Made by a program: the position numbers and the translations under genes
The notes under the pieces: model-generated
What the model was told of the DNA's origin: nothing
Database searches by the model: none
Seen by the model: the letters and a program-made list of their open reading frames with translations, nothing else
Source of the DNA: Chitinophagaceae bacterium
GTDB lineage: Bacteria; Bacteroidota; Bacteroidia; Chitinophagales; Chitinophagaceae
Assembly (NCBI GenBank): GCA_021151685.1
Contig: JAGKWS010000003.1
Coordinates: 16,841-80,840 of the forward strand
Reading direction: 5' to 3'
Length of the DNA: 64,000 nt
Shown here: piece after piece, positions 9,520 through 17,471 of the stretch
How the letters are laid out: each line of letters opens with the position of its first letter
Position numbering within the stretch: the stretch's first letter is position 1

Positions 9520-12153
9520 ATGAAAAAGGCTACAAACCTGCTACTTATTGCCCTGTTATGTTTACCAGCCAGCTTGTTTGGCCAGCTTACCATTTCGCCC
9601 ACGCATCCTGCCGCTGTTTTGGCAGCCAAACTGGCGGGGGCTGGTATTTCTATTTCTTCGCCAGTGCTTACCTGTGCCGGTGTAGCTAACGGTACCTTTG
9701 TCTCGGTAGCTACACCCATCACTATTGATAGTGGCATAGTACTTACAACTGGCAGGGCCATCAATACGGCCGGGCTGGAGACATTTCTTGCCAGTACCAA
9801 CAATGCTGCCCCCGGCGACCCCGATCTGGTAACGCTTGCAGGTACCGGTACGTTTGATGCCTGTACACTGGAATTCGACTTTGTACCACAGGGCGATACT
9901 GTAAGTTTCAATTATCAGTTTGGCTCAGAAGAATATGTAAACTCGACCTGCGGGCAGTATAACGATGCCTTTGCATTCTTCATATCTGGCCCCGGCATTA
10001 CCGGTCTACAGAATATGGCATTGGTACCGGGTACCAATATACCGGTTACTGTAAACAGCATCAACAGTGGTGTGCCCGGCCCTCCGGGTTGGCCGGGCTT
10101 TTGCAACATAGCCAACTGTACCGCTATGGGGCCGGGGTCGCCTTTTACCGCTTATTATATTAACAATACTGGCGGTACACAAGTTACGTACCGTGGTTAT
10201 ACCCGCAAATTGCGGGCATTTCATCAGGTAACGCCATGCAGTACCTACCACCTGAAAATGAGTGTAGCCGATGCAGCCAACGGGCTGTACGATTCTGGTG
10301 TGTTTATAGAAGCGGGTAGTCTCTCTACCAACTCGTACCGCTTCCGCAAAAACGACTCTATAGGCCATACCATTGCGGGCATACCCAACTCGCTGGTACG
10401 TGGCTGTGCACCGGCTACTATTACCGTACTGAACAGCCGTGCTACAGGTGCGCCGCAAAAAGTGTACTTCAGTTATGGAGGGTCGGCAGTAAAGGGGCCA
10501 GACTATACCGCCCCCGATAGTGCCACCATCAACCCCGGCGATACCAGTGTGGTTATCAGCATTACAGGGAACCCTGTTACGCCTGCTACCGGCATTCGTA
10601 CCATTACCATTTTCCTGTCTTCGCCTTTTAGTTGTGGTATTATAGATACCGTTTCTCTCAATCTGCTGGATGCCCCTACCCTGTCTCTGCTTACACCCGA
10701 TACGGCCATTTGTTTGGGTCAGTCATTTCAGATTCGGGCCAATGGGTCTGCCGGTCTCGTGTACACATGGTCTCCAGCCGGTACCCTCAGTAGCATTACG
10801 GCATTGCAACCTTTTGCCGCTCCGGCTGTAAGCACCGCATATACGGTGAATGCAGTATTGCCTCTGTCGGGTTGCACACCATTGTCCCGCATACTGAATG
10901 TAACCGTCAATCAGGCCACGATGAGCATCATTACCCCCGATACCACTATTTGCAAGGGCGATGCGGCCCACATCATGGTATCGGGCAGTGCCGGGCTATT
11001 TTATACATGGACACCCGGTACCACTCTGGACTTTGTGAATGCACAAAACCCATGGGCACGCCCCGTTACTACTACTACTTACAGCGTTACGGCAGTTTCT
11101 ACTACCGACGGCTGTACGGCCAACGATGCAATTACTATAACAGTCGCAGACCCCACAATATCGGTAATCAATCCGGCAGCAGCCATTTGCCCCGGTAAGC
11201 AGGTGCAATTACTGGTAAGTGGCAGCCCCACCTATAGTTACCATTGGGAACCCGGCACCGGCCTGTCTGACCCCGATGTGATGGAACCATTTGCAGGACC
11301 ACTGGTAGCTACTACGTACACAGTAACGGCAACTGTAGCTACACTGGGCTGTAAAGCAACCAGTGTGGCAACCGTTACCCTGCTGCCACCAGTACCTACA
11401 GTAGCTACTGCACTGAAAACTGTGTGCATCGACGAACCGGCCGAACTGTATGCTACACCCAATGGTACCGACTTCGCTTGTAGCTGGGATGGCCCAGATG
11501 GTTTTAGTTCAGAACTTTTCAATCCGTTTGTGAAACGTGCTACGGCGGCATCGCAAGGTGTGTACACTGTAGTTGTTACCAATACAGTTACTGGCTGTAT
11601 AGGTACCGATACTGCTATGCTGACAGTAGGTGGTGCTATATCGGCCCTGTATGGTGTAACGGCCAATACCACAATAACGGCTGGTAGCAGCCTGCAACTG
11701 AATGCAATGGGCGGACGACTGTATACATGGATGCCAAACGATGGCAGCCTGAATAACAACAACATCAACAACCCGATAGCCACGCCACTAACGGCTACTA
11801 CCTATACAGTTACCGCTTTCGATAGTCTTGGTTGCCTGAGTACAGACACCATAAGTGTAGATGTGGAACATGGCGACAACATTTTTGTACCAACAGCCTT
11901 TACCCCCAATGGAGATGGACTGAACGATGTATTCAGACCCGTATATCCGCCACAGTACACACTTGCAGACCTGCAAATATTTGACCGTTGGGGCAATGTA
12001 GTATACACTAACAGTGTTGGCGGTAAAACCGGATGGGATGGCACCTGCAATGGGAAAGATGCCGAAATGGGCGTATACCACTATCTTATTCATATAAATG
12101 GGCCGGGCAATACAGGCAAGGTGATGAAGGGAGATATTACCCTGATAAGGTAG
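9520..12153 (+). CDS. Choice-of-anchor L protein with gliding-motility type B (CHU_C) sorting domain
   Basis: The ATG at 9520 (877 residues) is chosen because it starts a standard signal peptide (MKKATNLLLIALLCLPASLFG); the frame is open 30 bases further up. Residues about 30-260 form a choice-of-anchor L domain, recognised by TFDACTLEFDFVPQGD and FQFGSEEYVN-like text with a NDAFAFFISGPG segment. About five Ig/SprB-like repeats follow (D..IC.G......GS....Y.W.PG). The C-terminus (FVPTAFTPNGDGLNDVFRP to the end) is a type B T9SS sorting domain as found in gliding-motility-associated cargo. It is expected on the cell surface or released; a role in adhesion is inferred from the family only. Confidence 0.88.
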   Translation: MKKATNLLLIALLCLPASLFGQLTISPTHPAAVLAAKLAGAGISISSPVLTCAGVANGTFVSVATPITIDSGIVLTTGRAINTAGLETFLASTNNAAPGDPDLVTLAGTGTFDACTLEFDFVPQGDTVSFNYQFGSEEYVNSTCGQYNDAFAFFISGPGITGLQNMALVPGTNIPVTVNSINSGVPGPPGWPGFCNIANCTAMGPGSPFTAYYINNTGGTQVTYRGYTRKLRAFHQVTPCSTYHLKMSVADAANGLYDSGVFIEAGSLSTNSYRFRKNDSIGHTIAGIPNSLVRGCAPATITVLNSRATGAPQKVYFSYGGSAVKGPDYTAPDSATINPGDTSVVISITGNPVTPATGIRTITIFLSSPFSCGIIDTVSLNLLDAPTLSLLTPDTAICLGQSFQIRANGSAGLVYTWSPAGTLSSITALQPFAAPAVSTAYTVNAVLPLSGCTPLSRILNVTVNQATMSIITPDTTICKGDAAHIMVSGSAGLFYTWTPGTTLDFVNAQNPWARPVTTTTYSVTAVSTTDGCTANDAITITVADPTISVINPAAAICPGKQVQLLVSGSPTYSYHWEPGTGLSDPDVMEPFAGPLVATTYTVTATVATLGCKATSVATVTLLPPVPTVATALKTVCIDEPAELYATPNGTDFACSWDGPDGFSSELFNPFVKRATAASQGVYTVVVTNTVTGCIGTDTAMLTVGGAISALYGVTANTTITAGSSLQLNAMGGRLYTWMPNDGSLNNNNINNPIATPLTATTYTVTAFDSLGCLSTDTISVDVEHGDNIFVPTAFTPNGDGLNDVFRPVYPPQYTLADLQIFDRWGNVVYTNSVGGKTGWDGTCNGKDAEMGVYHYLIHINGPGNTGKVMKGDITLIR

Positions 12154-12335
12154 GCACAGCCCGGTGCAAACAACCTGAGTAGGCATATAACAACAGGTTT
12201 GCCAATAGTACGTTAAATGACGACTGTGTATTGCCTACATGGGCTGCAAGGCTTGCACATTCACATTTTGTATACATATGCTGATGTAACTTAGGATTGT
12301 TGTTTCATTGTTCACATTTAAAAACCACTTACATC

Positions 12336-12923
12336 ATGAACGCAACAACCTTTTTCCGATTTGCAGGTATTCTTTTTGCCGGGCTTGCCATTGCCACCAC
12401 AACGCATCAAAAAGCCACAGCACAAACACTAAACACAGTACCTGCCTACAGCGAATATGGCCACACCTGGAACATAGGAATAGGGCCGGGTTACTTTGGG
12501 CGGTCTTTTATGCGCTCGCCATACATTACTGCCAATTACGAGTTTGACGTTGCGAACCATTTTACCATTGCACCATTTGTAGGGTTTTCGTCTTACCGCA
12601 GCAATCCGCTACCATGGGGCACGGGTAATTATCGCTACAGGGGCACTATAATACCCATTGGGGCAAAGGCTACTTATTACTTTGATGACGTACTGGAACT
12701 ACCCGCCAATTGGGATATTTATGCAGCCGCATCTTTGGGGGTAGTGTACATCAACAAACGCTGGGATGAAGGCTATACAGGGCGTACCGGCGATTTACCA
12801 GGCGTTAATCCTGTATATGTAGACCTGCATATAGGTGCCGAGTACCACATAAATGATGCAACCGGCATATTTGTAGATCTGTCCGGCAATGTATCTACAA
12901 TTGGGGTGGCACTACACAGATAG
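12336..12923 (+). CDS. Outer-membrane beta-barrel protein
   Basis: The ATG at 12336 gives 195 residues with a signal peptide (MNATTFFRFAGILFAGLAIA then ...ATAQT). The mature part alternates hydrophobic and polar residues (NIGIGPGYFGRSF, FTIAPFVGFSSY, PIGAKATYYFDD) in the way of small eight-stranded outer-membrane barrels (OmpW/OmpA-like opacity family). It ends with a dimly barrel-like strand (FVDLSGNVSTIGVALHR). No enzymatic motif is visible. It stands alone, with a terminator directly after it. Confidence 0.72.
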   Translation: MNATTFFRFAGILFAGLAIATTTHQKATAQTLNTVPAYSEYGHTWNIGIGPGYFGRSFMRSPYITANYEFDVANHFTIAPFVGFSSYRSNPLPWGTGNYRYRGTIIPIGAKATYYFDDVLELPANWDIYAAASLGVVYINKRWDEGYTGRTGDLPGVNPVYVDLHIGAEYHINDATGIFVDLSGNVSTIGVALHR

Positions 12924-12947
12924 GTTCTGGTTTTATCAGAATACGCC

Positions 12948-12975
12948 AAAAGCAGGTCTTTAAGGGCCTGCTTTT
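12948..12975. terminator. Terminator between convergent genes
   Basis: AAAAGCAGG pairs with CCTGCTTTT around a 10-base loop. T-rich and A-rich flanks serve both strands. It lies between the barrel gene (+) and the M56 gene (-). Confidence 0.8.
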
Positions 12976-12998
12976 GTTATTATTGATTAGTATCACAA

Positions 12999-14204
12999 CT
13001 ACAACACAAACGCCACTGGCAAGTACATTTCTGTTTTTACAGGTTGGTTATCTTTCGTTCCGGGCTTCCAACCGGGTATGAGCCTGATGACGCGCAGTGC
13101 CTCTGCTGTCAACAACTCGTCTGGCGACCTCTTCACCTCTGTTTCTACCAACTTTCCTGTTTCGTCTATTACCAGTTTCACCACCACACGCCCGGTTATC
13201 TTTTTTGTTTTAGCAGCATCGGGATACTTGATGTTTGCCGATAAAAACTGAACCAGGTCTACTTTTGCCTCGGGCATTTTCGTATTATCGGCTTCGCCAT
13301 GAAAGGCAGTTGCGCCTACTTTTGAAACTGCGGATGGCTCGGAGGGAGCAATTGCGGGTTTGCAACTCTGCAGGTATACCATACCAGCCATCAATAAGAG
13401 GCCAGCGGCTGATGCAACCATCACTTTTTGCCGCACAGCACCGTGCTGTACTTTGTTGTTTTGTAGCATAATAATTCTACGTTTTATGGGATGAGAAAAA
13501 AAAGTGTTGCATAAAGAAAATGACGAAGTGGAAAATGCCTGATTCAAGAGAAAGGTTCCATATTGGGGGTTGGTTCTGGCAGCAAACGCATCGGCCTCAT
13601 ACTCGTGTACCATTCTCAGCTCCTTCAAAATATAGGCGAGCAAAAAATTGGGCCAAAGGATACAACGAAGCAGTCGTAGTACAACAATGTCGGCACTATG
13701 CCCACGCTGCACATGGCATACCTCATGTTGCAGTATGGTCTCATTCACTTCGCCTGCTGGGAAGAATACATATCTGCCAAAACTGCCCGGACCTGCCTTT
13801 ACATTTGTAACTATGGTAATTTTATTTGTAACTGTATGTATTTTGCCCTGTTTTAGTAACCGCACCATGGTACCCAACTGTATAAAGAAAGCTATGAAAT
13901 GACCCAATGCGGTGAGGCCGTAAAGCATAGGGATGGACAAAATGTTGACAATGAGAAAGTTTGATTCTCCCCTGCCCACAGCCCATGTGGGTACAACTAT
14001 GCCGGGCATGCTGAAAACTGGTATTGCTGTGGAAAATGATGCTGGCAATGTAATGAATGGAATGACTACCGAAAAAACCGCAATACACAGCAGATAGAAT
14101 CTGGCAGTGGCAGGCACTACCCTATCTTTTAGTATAAGTGCATACACACCGAACAACAGCGAAGTAGCTGCCACATTCTTTAGCAAATAAAATAGCACTT
14201 CCAT
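12999..14204 (-). CDS. BlaR1/MecR1-like M56 peptidase fused to a TonB C-terminal domain
   Basis: A 401-residue membrane protein with four N-terminal hydrophobic segments. A zinc-peptidase core carries HEVCH (the HExxH motif) and a downstream HEYEADAFA that supplies the third ligand. A fifth hydrophobic segment leads to a C-terminal TonB-like domain (about residues 320-401, IKYPDAAKTKKITGRVVVK). In the BlaR1 family the peptidase inactivates the partner BlaI repressor after a signal. Here the beta-lactam sensor domain is replaced by a TonB-type domain, an arrangement common in Bacteroidota, so the signal is unknown. It lies one base after the BlaI-like gene, in the same operon. It may cleave its repressor or act as an energy transducer; the sequence does not decide. 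Confidence 0.87.
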   Translation of the reverse strand: MEVLFYLLKNVAATSLLFGVYALILKDRVVPATARFYLLCIAVFSVVIPFITLPASFSTAIPVFSMPGIVVPTWAVGRGESNFLIVNILSIPMLYGLTALGHFIAFFIQLGTMVRLLKQGKIHTVTNKITIVTNVKAGPGSFGRYVFFPAGEVNETILQHEVCHVQRGHSADIVVLRLLRCILWPNFLLAYILKELRMVHEYEADAFAARTNPQYGTFLLNQAFSTSSFSLCNTFFSHPIKRRIIMLQNNKVQHGAVRQKVMVASAAGLLLMAGMVYLQSCKPAIAPSEPSAVSKVGATAFHGEADNTKMPEAKVDLVQFLSANIKYPDAAKTKKITGRVVVKLVIDETGKLVETEVKRSPDELLTAEALRVIRLIPGWKPGTKDNQPVKTEMYLPVAFVL

Positions 14205-14205
14205 G

Positions 14206-14577
14206 TTATTGCTGTTTTTTTAGTTCTGATAGGATTTCTTCCAACTCTTTGATGCTGATGTCCTTCTCTCTGGCAAAGAACGATACCATGCCGTGGTATG
14301 AATTGCCAAAGTATTTTTTCACAAACTCGCCCATGGTCTTTCGGCTGTAGTCTTCCTTTCTTACCAACGGGAAATAGCGATTGGCTTTTCCGAACGACTC
14401 GAAACCGACAAAGCCTTTATCGTTCAATATCTTAATGATGGTACTTACGGTATTGTAATGTGGCTTCGGCTCTGGCAACAGATCTACTATGTCTTTTATA
14501 AAACCTTTGTTCAATTGCCACAATACCTGCATTATCTCCTCCTCGGCTCGTGTGAGTGTCTTATGAGTATTATCCAT
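14206..14577 (-). CDS. BlaI/MecI/CopY-family transcriptional repressor
   Basis: A 123-residue winged-helix repressor: LTRAEEEIMQVLWQLNKGFIKDIVDLLPEPKPHYNTVSTIIKIL is the usual recognition region of this family, and the C-terminal helical part (SYHGMVSFFAREKDISIKEL) provides dimerisation. Family members bind dyad operators in their own promoter and are cleaved by a BlaR1-type peptidase. Here the gene for that peptidase follows after one base, and three matched dyads lie 8-61 bases upstream of the start codon, so autoregulation is well supported. The regulon beyond this operon and possibly the divergent lipoprotein is unknown. Confidence 0.9.
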   Translation of the reverse strand: MDNTHKTLTRAEEEIMQVLWQLNKGFIKDIVDLLPEPKPHYNTVSTIIKILNDKGFVGFESFGKANRYFPLVRKEDYSRKTMGEFVKKYFGNSYHGMVSFFAREKDISIKELEEILSELKKQQ

Positions 14578-14584
14578 TACTTCA

Positions 14585-14638
14585 ACTAAATTTTTAGTAA
14601 ATCTACTAACTATTTAGTTAAACAACTAATTTTTTAGT
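14585..14638. promoter_or_regulatory. Triple BlaI-type operator
   Basis: Three copies of a 14-base dyad ACTAA-N4-TTAGT lie at 14585-14598, 14605-14618 and 14625-14638, exactly 20 bases apart, or about two helical turns. They sit directly before the blaI-like start codon (14577) and in the shared region with the divergent lipoprotein gene. Family repressors bind such short dyads as dimers; the 20-base phase suggests side-by-side binding on one DNA face. Confidence 0.82.
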
Positions 14639-14718
14639 AGAAGTTCGTAAAAATAATTTCCAACAATCATGCCGGCTCGCCGCCGAATGCTGGCATCATT
14701 ATTGCATCATTAAAATTG

Positions 14719-14726
14719 TATCTTTG
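14719..14726 (+). promoter_or_regulatory. TAnnTTTG -7 box for the divergent lipoprotein
   Basis: TATCTTTG lies 81 bases from the nearest operator dyad on the lipoprotein side and 33 bases before the ATG at 14760. No convincing -33 element is visible. Confidence 0.4.
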
Positions 14727-14759
14727 GTTATCGGATTTATGCGCCCTCATTCGGTATTG

Positions 14760-15407
14760 ATGAATATAAGAACACTTATTGTGGCTGGTCTTGCAGGCCT
14801 AAGTAGCTGTAGTATTTCAGACCCACTACCCAAACAACAACCATTGTACGATGTATCGTATTCGGGCAATTTGATAATTGGTGACTCTATTTCCTTTCAG
14901 AGTAGTGCCCCTGCCAACAGTGTTTTTCATTGGACATTCAGTAATGGTACCGAGTCATTTCAAGCCCAACCACGTATTGCATTCTATAAGAGCCACGCCA
15001 ATGGTGCAGCAATAGCTGATGATACAGTAATACTGGTGGTGAATAACGCTCTATACCGCCCCAACATTAAAACATTCAGACTGAAACCACCGGTACCAAG
15101 GGTTATTGGCAACAGGGCATGGAAAGGCGGCTACCAAAAATTGTATGGCAAATGTTGCCCCGGACTGGTACCGCAGCCCCTCAATGACACCACGTTCAAT
15201 ACCATTGCTATAGATGAGAATACTGTTGCTACCTGGAGCAACAATATACCGTGGCTGGCAGATAGTGCCTACTTTAGTAATGAACGCCGTGTGGGCAGGC
15301 ACAATGCTACCACACTGCGATACACAAAAGATACCCTTTTCTTTAGCACCAGAACCGGCAACGATACCAGTTGGATAGAGTATAGCTGGTACCACAAATA
15401 TCAATAA
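14760..15407 (+). CDS. Putative lipoprotein with PKD-like fold
   Basis: The chosen ATG at 14760 gives 215 residues starting with a compact lipoprotein signal (MNIRTLIVAGLAGLSSC, cysteine at residue 17). ATG 14739 and TTG 14724 are in-frame alternatives. The mature region begins as an Ig/PKD-like beta-sandwich (VSYSGNLIIGDSISFQSSAP, HWTFSNGTESFQAQP) and ends in a second beta-rich part of unknown type. It is divergent from the BlaI/BlaR1 pair, so the triple operator may also affect it. A 43-codon gene follows after four bases. No function can be assigned. Confidence 0.7.
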   Translation: MNIRTLIVAGLAGLSSCSISDPLPKQQPLYDVSYSGNLIIGDSISFQSSAPANSVFHWTFSNGTESFQAQPRIAFYKSHANGAAIADDTVILVVNNALYRPNIKTFRLKPPVPRVIGNRAWKGGYQKLYGKCCPGLVPQPLNDTTFNTIAIDENTVATWSNNIPWLADSAYFSNERRVGRHNATTLRYTKDTLFFSTRTGNDTSWIEYSWYHKYQ

Positions 15408-15411
15408 TACT

Positions 15412-15543
15412 ATGAATGAACCTGTACAGGACGCAGAAAACGACAATACCCGCTATTGGCAAGGGTGGTATTGGTTGGTTACGGGTGCATTGGCGGTACA
15501 AATAGCGTTGTATGCATGGTGTACCGCATACTTTAAGGCATAG
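15412..15543 (+). CDS. 43-residue single-pass membrane peptide
   Basis: A short open frame starts four bases after the lipoprotein stop. It encodes an acidic N-terminus (MNEPVQDAENDNTRYWQ), one hydrophobic helix rich in Trp/Ala/Leu (WLVTGALAVQIALYAWC), and a short FKA tail. Tight coupling to the gene before and a good membrane profile favour a real gene. It resembles no family I know. It ends three bases before the convergent ribF stop. Confidence 0.5.
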   Translation: MNEPVQDAENDNTRYWQGWYWLVTGALAVQIALYAWCTAYFKA

Positions 15544-15546
15544 CCG

Positions 15547-16476
15547 CTACCCTACCAGTGCAGCCATTGCTGCCAGTTTGTCTTTGTGAAGTTGTGCTTT
15601 CAGTGCTTCCAGCCCTTCAAACTTCTCCTCGGCACGTAACCATTGTACAAACTCTATGCGAATAATATTGCCGTAAATATCCTTATCAAAATCGAGGATG
15701 TTTACCTCGGGCTTTACCGTGCGGTCGCTGGTAACGGTTGGGTTATAACCAATGCTCATCATACCCTTATACCGGACACCATCTACCCACACATACACAG
15801 CATAAATACCCACGCCGGGCATTACCTGATCGGGCTCTGAAAGAAGCAGATTGGCCGTAGGATAACCAATGGTGCGGCCCAGTTTCTGCCCATGTACTAC
15901 TTCGCCACTTACGGTATAGCAGCGGCCCAACATTTCATTGGCATCGGCAATATTGCCGGCTGCTATAGCCTTGCGTATGCGGGTAGAACTTACTGCGGCC
16001 TCGTGTATCTGCTGTGCGGGTATCTCGGTAACACTATACCCGTAAGCGGGTGCATACTGTTTCAGAAGGTCGATATTACCTGCCCGGTCGTGCCCAAAGC
16101 GATGGTCGTAACCAATAACAATACTATGAGGATTGAATGGCTGTACCAATACTTCCTCGAGGTATTGTGCGGCCGACATAGCGGCAAAGGCAGGTGTGAA
16201 TGGTACTACGACCACATGATGAATACCAGTGGCGGCTATCAGTTGCAGCTTGTCTTGAAGAGGTGTGATGATACCCAATGGCTGGTCTGGGAACAGCACT
16301 TTGCGCGGGTGTGGTTCGAAGGTAAGTAACACGCTTTCGCCATCTACCCTGCGGGCATGGGCGGCAACCTCGGCCAGTATGGCGCAGTGGCCTTTGTGTA
16401 CCCCATCGAATGTACCAATGGTTACTACCGCCCGCTGCATACCGACAATGTCATTCAGATCTGTGTAAACCGCCAT
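15547..16476 (-). CDS. ribF: Bifunctional riboflavin kinase / FAD synthetase
   Basis: RibF makes FMN from riboflavin and ATP, then FAD from FMN and ATP, in the cytoplasm. The 309-residue length is typical. The N-terminal FAD synthetase domain has TIGTFDGVHKGH (residues ~21-32, the nucleotidyltransferase HxGH-type motif), LLTFEPHPRKVL and VIGYDHRFGHDRAG. The C-terminal kinase domain has GRTIGYPTANL and GIYAVYV, with PEVNILDFDKDIYG near the end. All motifs are intact. A TAnnTTTG box lies 11 bases before the start. It is convergent with the 43-residue peptide gene. Confidence 0.96.
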   Translation of the reverse strand: MAVYTDLNDIVGMQRAVVTIGTFDGVHKGHCAILAEVAAHARRVDGESVLLTFEPHPRKVLFPDQPLGIITPLQDKLQLIAATGIHHVVVVPFTPAFAAMSAAQYLEEVLVQPFNPHSIVIGYDHRFGHDRAGNIDLLKQYAPAYGYSVTEIPAQQIHEAAVSSTRIRKAIAAGNIADANEMLGRCYTVSGEVVHGQKLGRTIGYPTANLLLSEPDQVMPGVGIYAVYVWVDGVRYKGMMSIGYNPTVTSDRTVKPEVNILDFDKDIYGNIIRIEFVQWLRAEEKFEGLEALKAQLHKDKLAAMAALVG

Positions 16477-16487
16477 AGAAATCTGCG

Positions 16488-16495
16488 CAAAGGTA
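16488..16495 (-). promoter_or_regulatory. TAnnTTTG -7 box for ribF
   Basis: TACCTTTG on the minus strand lies 11 bases upstream of the ribF ATG (16476). It fits the Bacteroidota -7 consensus; a clear -33 element is not seen. Confidence 0.5.
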
Positions 16496-16571
16496 GTATT
16501 TCCGCCATTGGTTGCGCCATACCCGGCACACTATACTTCAAAGGTAAAGTAGCGACTTGGTAGTAAAATCT

Positions 16572-16602
16572 ATGAATAAAAAAGGCTGCAAATTGCAGCC
16601 TT
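16572..16602 (-). terminator. Rho-independent terminator of the DUF6934-like unit
   Basis: On the minus strand AAGGCTGC and GCAGCCTT pair around a 5-base loop, followed by TTTTTTATT. It lies 20 bases after the stop of the 52-residue gene and closes the two-gene AT-rich unit. Confidence 0.8.
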
Positions 16603-16622
16603 AAAATTTATTGATAAATGTA

Positions 16623-16781
16623 CTATTGCTTTGCTAACTCTATCTTCTTCATGTATTCTTTTGCCTTTTCTAATTTATCGGGGAACAATACCCGATCTTT
16701 TAGCTTATTAGCTACTAAAGATAGTAAACCTTTTTGTGGTACTGTTACCAATCTTTCGGTACTATTTTCTTTAGTTCTCAT
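16623..16781 (-). CDS. 52-residue basic small protein, partner of the DUF6934-like gene
   Basis: The frame encodes 52 residues rich in Lys and Leu (starting MRTKENSTERLVTVPQKGLL; middle KLKDRVLFPDKLEKAKEYMKK). Its ATG overlaps the last 11 bases of the gene before it, which implies translational coupling. It is followed by a terminator, so the two genes form a closed unit. The predicted fold is mostly alpha-helical with no membrane segment. Size, charge and overlap resemble small partners in toxin-antitoxin-type pairs, but no family was recognised and no activity can be claimed. Confidence 0.6.
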   Translation of the reverse strand: MRTKENSTERLVTVPQKGLLSLVANKLKDRVLFPDKLEKAKEYMKKIELAKQ

Positions 16782-17340
16782 GTTGCAAATTTAATCTTTT
16801 CTTACAAAAAACAGTATCATACTTCTTACCCTTAACGTAAATTTCCTTTAAAATTGTGCCATCGCCCAGCGTTTCTCCACCCTCAAACTCATAGTCTTTT
16901 ATCAATTCATCGTAATTTTTATCGACATAGTACCTATAAGTGCTAATTCGTCTTTCTGTATTTTTACACGTTTCTTCGCAATTCTTTTTACATGCCTCCT
17001 TGCATTTGTTGATGTATTCTTGCTTAGTGTCGCTACCTTGAACCATCATTGTTGCGCCCGGATTTTCCTCGAAAAAAGATGGGATAGTGCTTAATACGGT
17101 GTTGAATACAGCATAATGATCCCCATTATTGGTGTCGATTAAATCGTTCAATTGTTCTGTTTCAAAATCATAATCACCGAATGCCAGGTTATATAAATGG
17201 TCTTGTTCGTGTGGCTCCACATACTGGTATTCTACCGCCTTTACTATATCTCTTTTACCATTGCTAACAAACAGATACTTTATAGAGACGTTGTCCTTAA
17301 ATTCTTCTGTAGGGTATATATTAGGGTATTTCCCAGCCAT
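16771..17340 (-). CDS. DUF6934-like protein with an extra Cys-rich helix
   Basis: A 189-residue soluble protein. Segments YLFVSNGKRDIVKAVEYQYV, YNLAFGDYDFETEQLNDLIDTNNGD and TVLSTIPSFFEENPGATM match, from memory, the Bacteroidota family DUF6934 of unknown function. Unlike members I recall, it carries a helix at residues 112-127 with four cysteines in CX3CX3CX3C spacing (C113, C117, C121, C125), which would place them on one face and could hold a metal. The gene and its downstream partner are clearly AT-richer than the neighbours, suggesting recent transfer. A TATATTTG box lies 14 bases upstream. The function is unknown. Confidence 0.65.
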   Translation of the reverse strand: MAGKYPNIYPTEEFKDNVSIKYLFVSNGKRDIVKAVEYQYVEPHEQDHLYNLAFGDYDFETEQLNDLIDTNNGDHYAVFNTVLSTIPSFFEENPGATMMVQGSDTKQEYINKCKEACKKNCEETCKNTERRISTYRYYVDKNYDELIKDYEFEGGETLGDGTILKEIYVKGKKYDTVFCKKRLNLQHEN

Positions 17341-17354
17341 TTATAAAATTTGCG

Positions 17355-17362
17355 CAAATATA
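17355..17362 (-). promoter_or_regulatory. TAnnTTTG -7 box for the DUF6934-like unit
   Basis: TATATTTG on the minus strand ends 14 bases before the ATG at 17340. It lies inside a short AT-rich gap shared with the divergent prfB. Confidence 0.5.
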
Positions 17363-17455
17363 GTCATATGCACAATGTATTTTATAGTGTAGGTAATTTT
17401 CAAACTGAGACAATACCAGCCACTTCATATATGATGGGATTGGGCTGTTTCGCCG

Positions 17456-17463
17456 TACCTTTG
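17456..17463 (+). promoter_or_regulatory. TAnnTTTG -7 box for prfB
   Basis: TACCTTTG ends eight bases before the prfB ATG (17472), so transcription should begin at, or only a few bases before, the start codon. Confidence 0.45.
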
Positions 17464-17471
17464 CGCCACAT

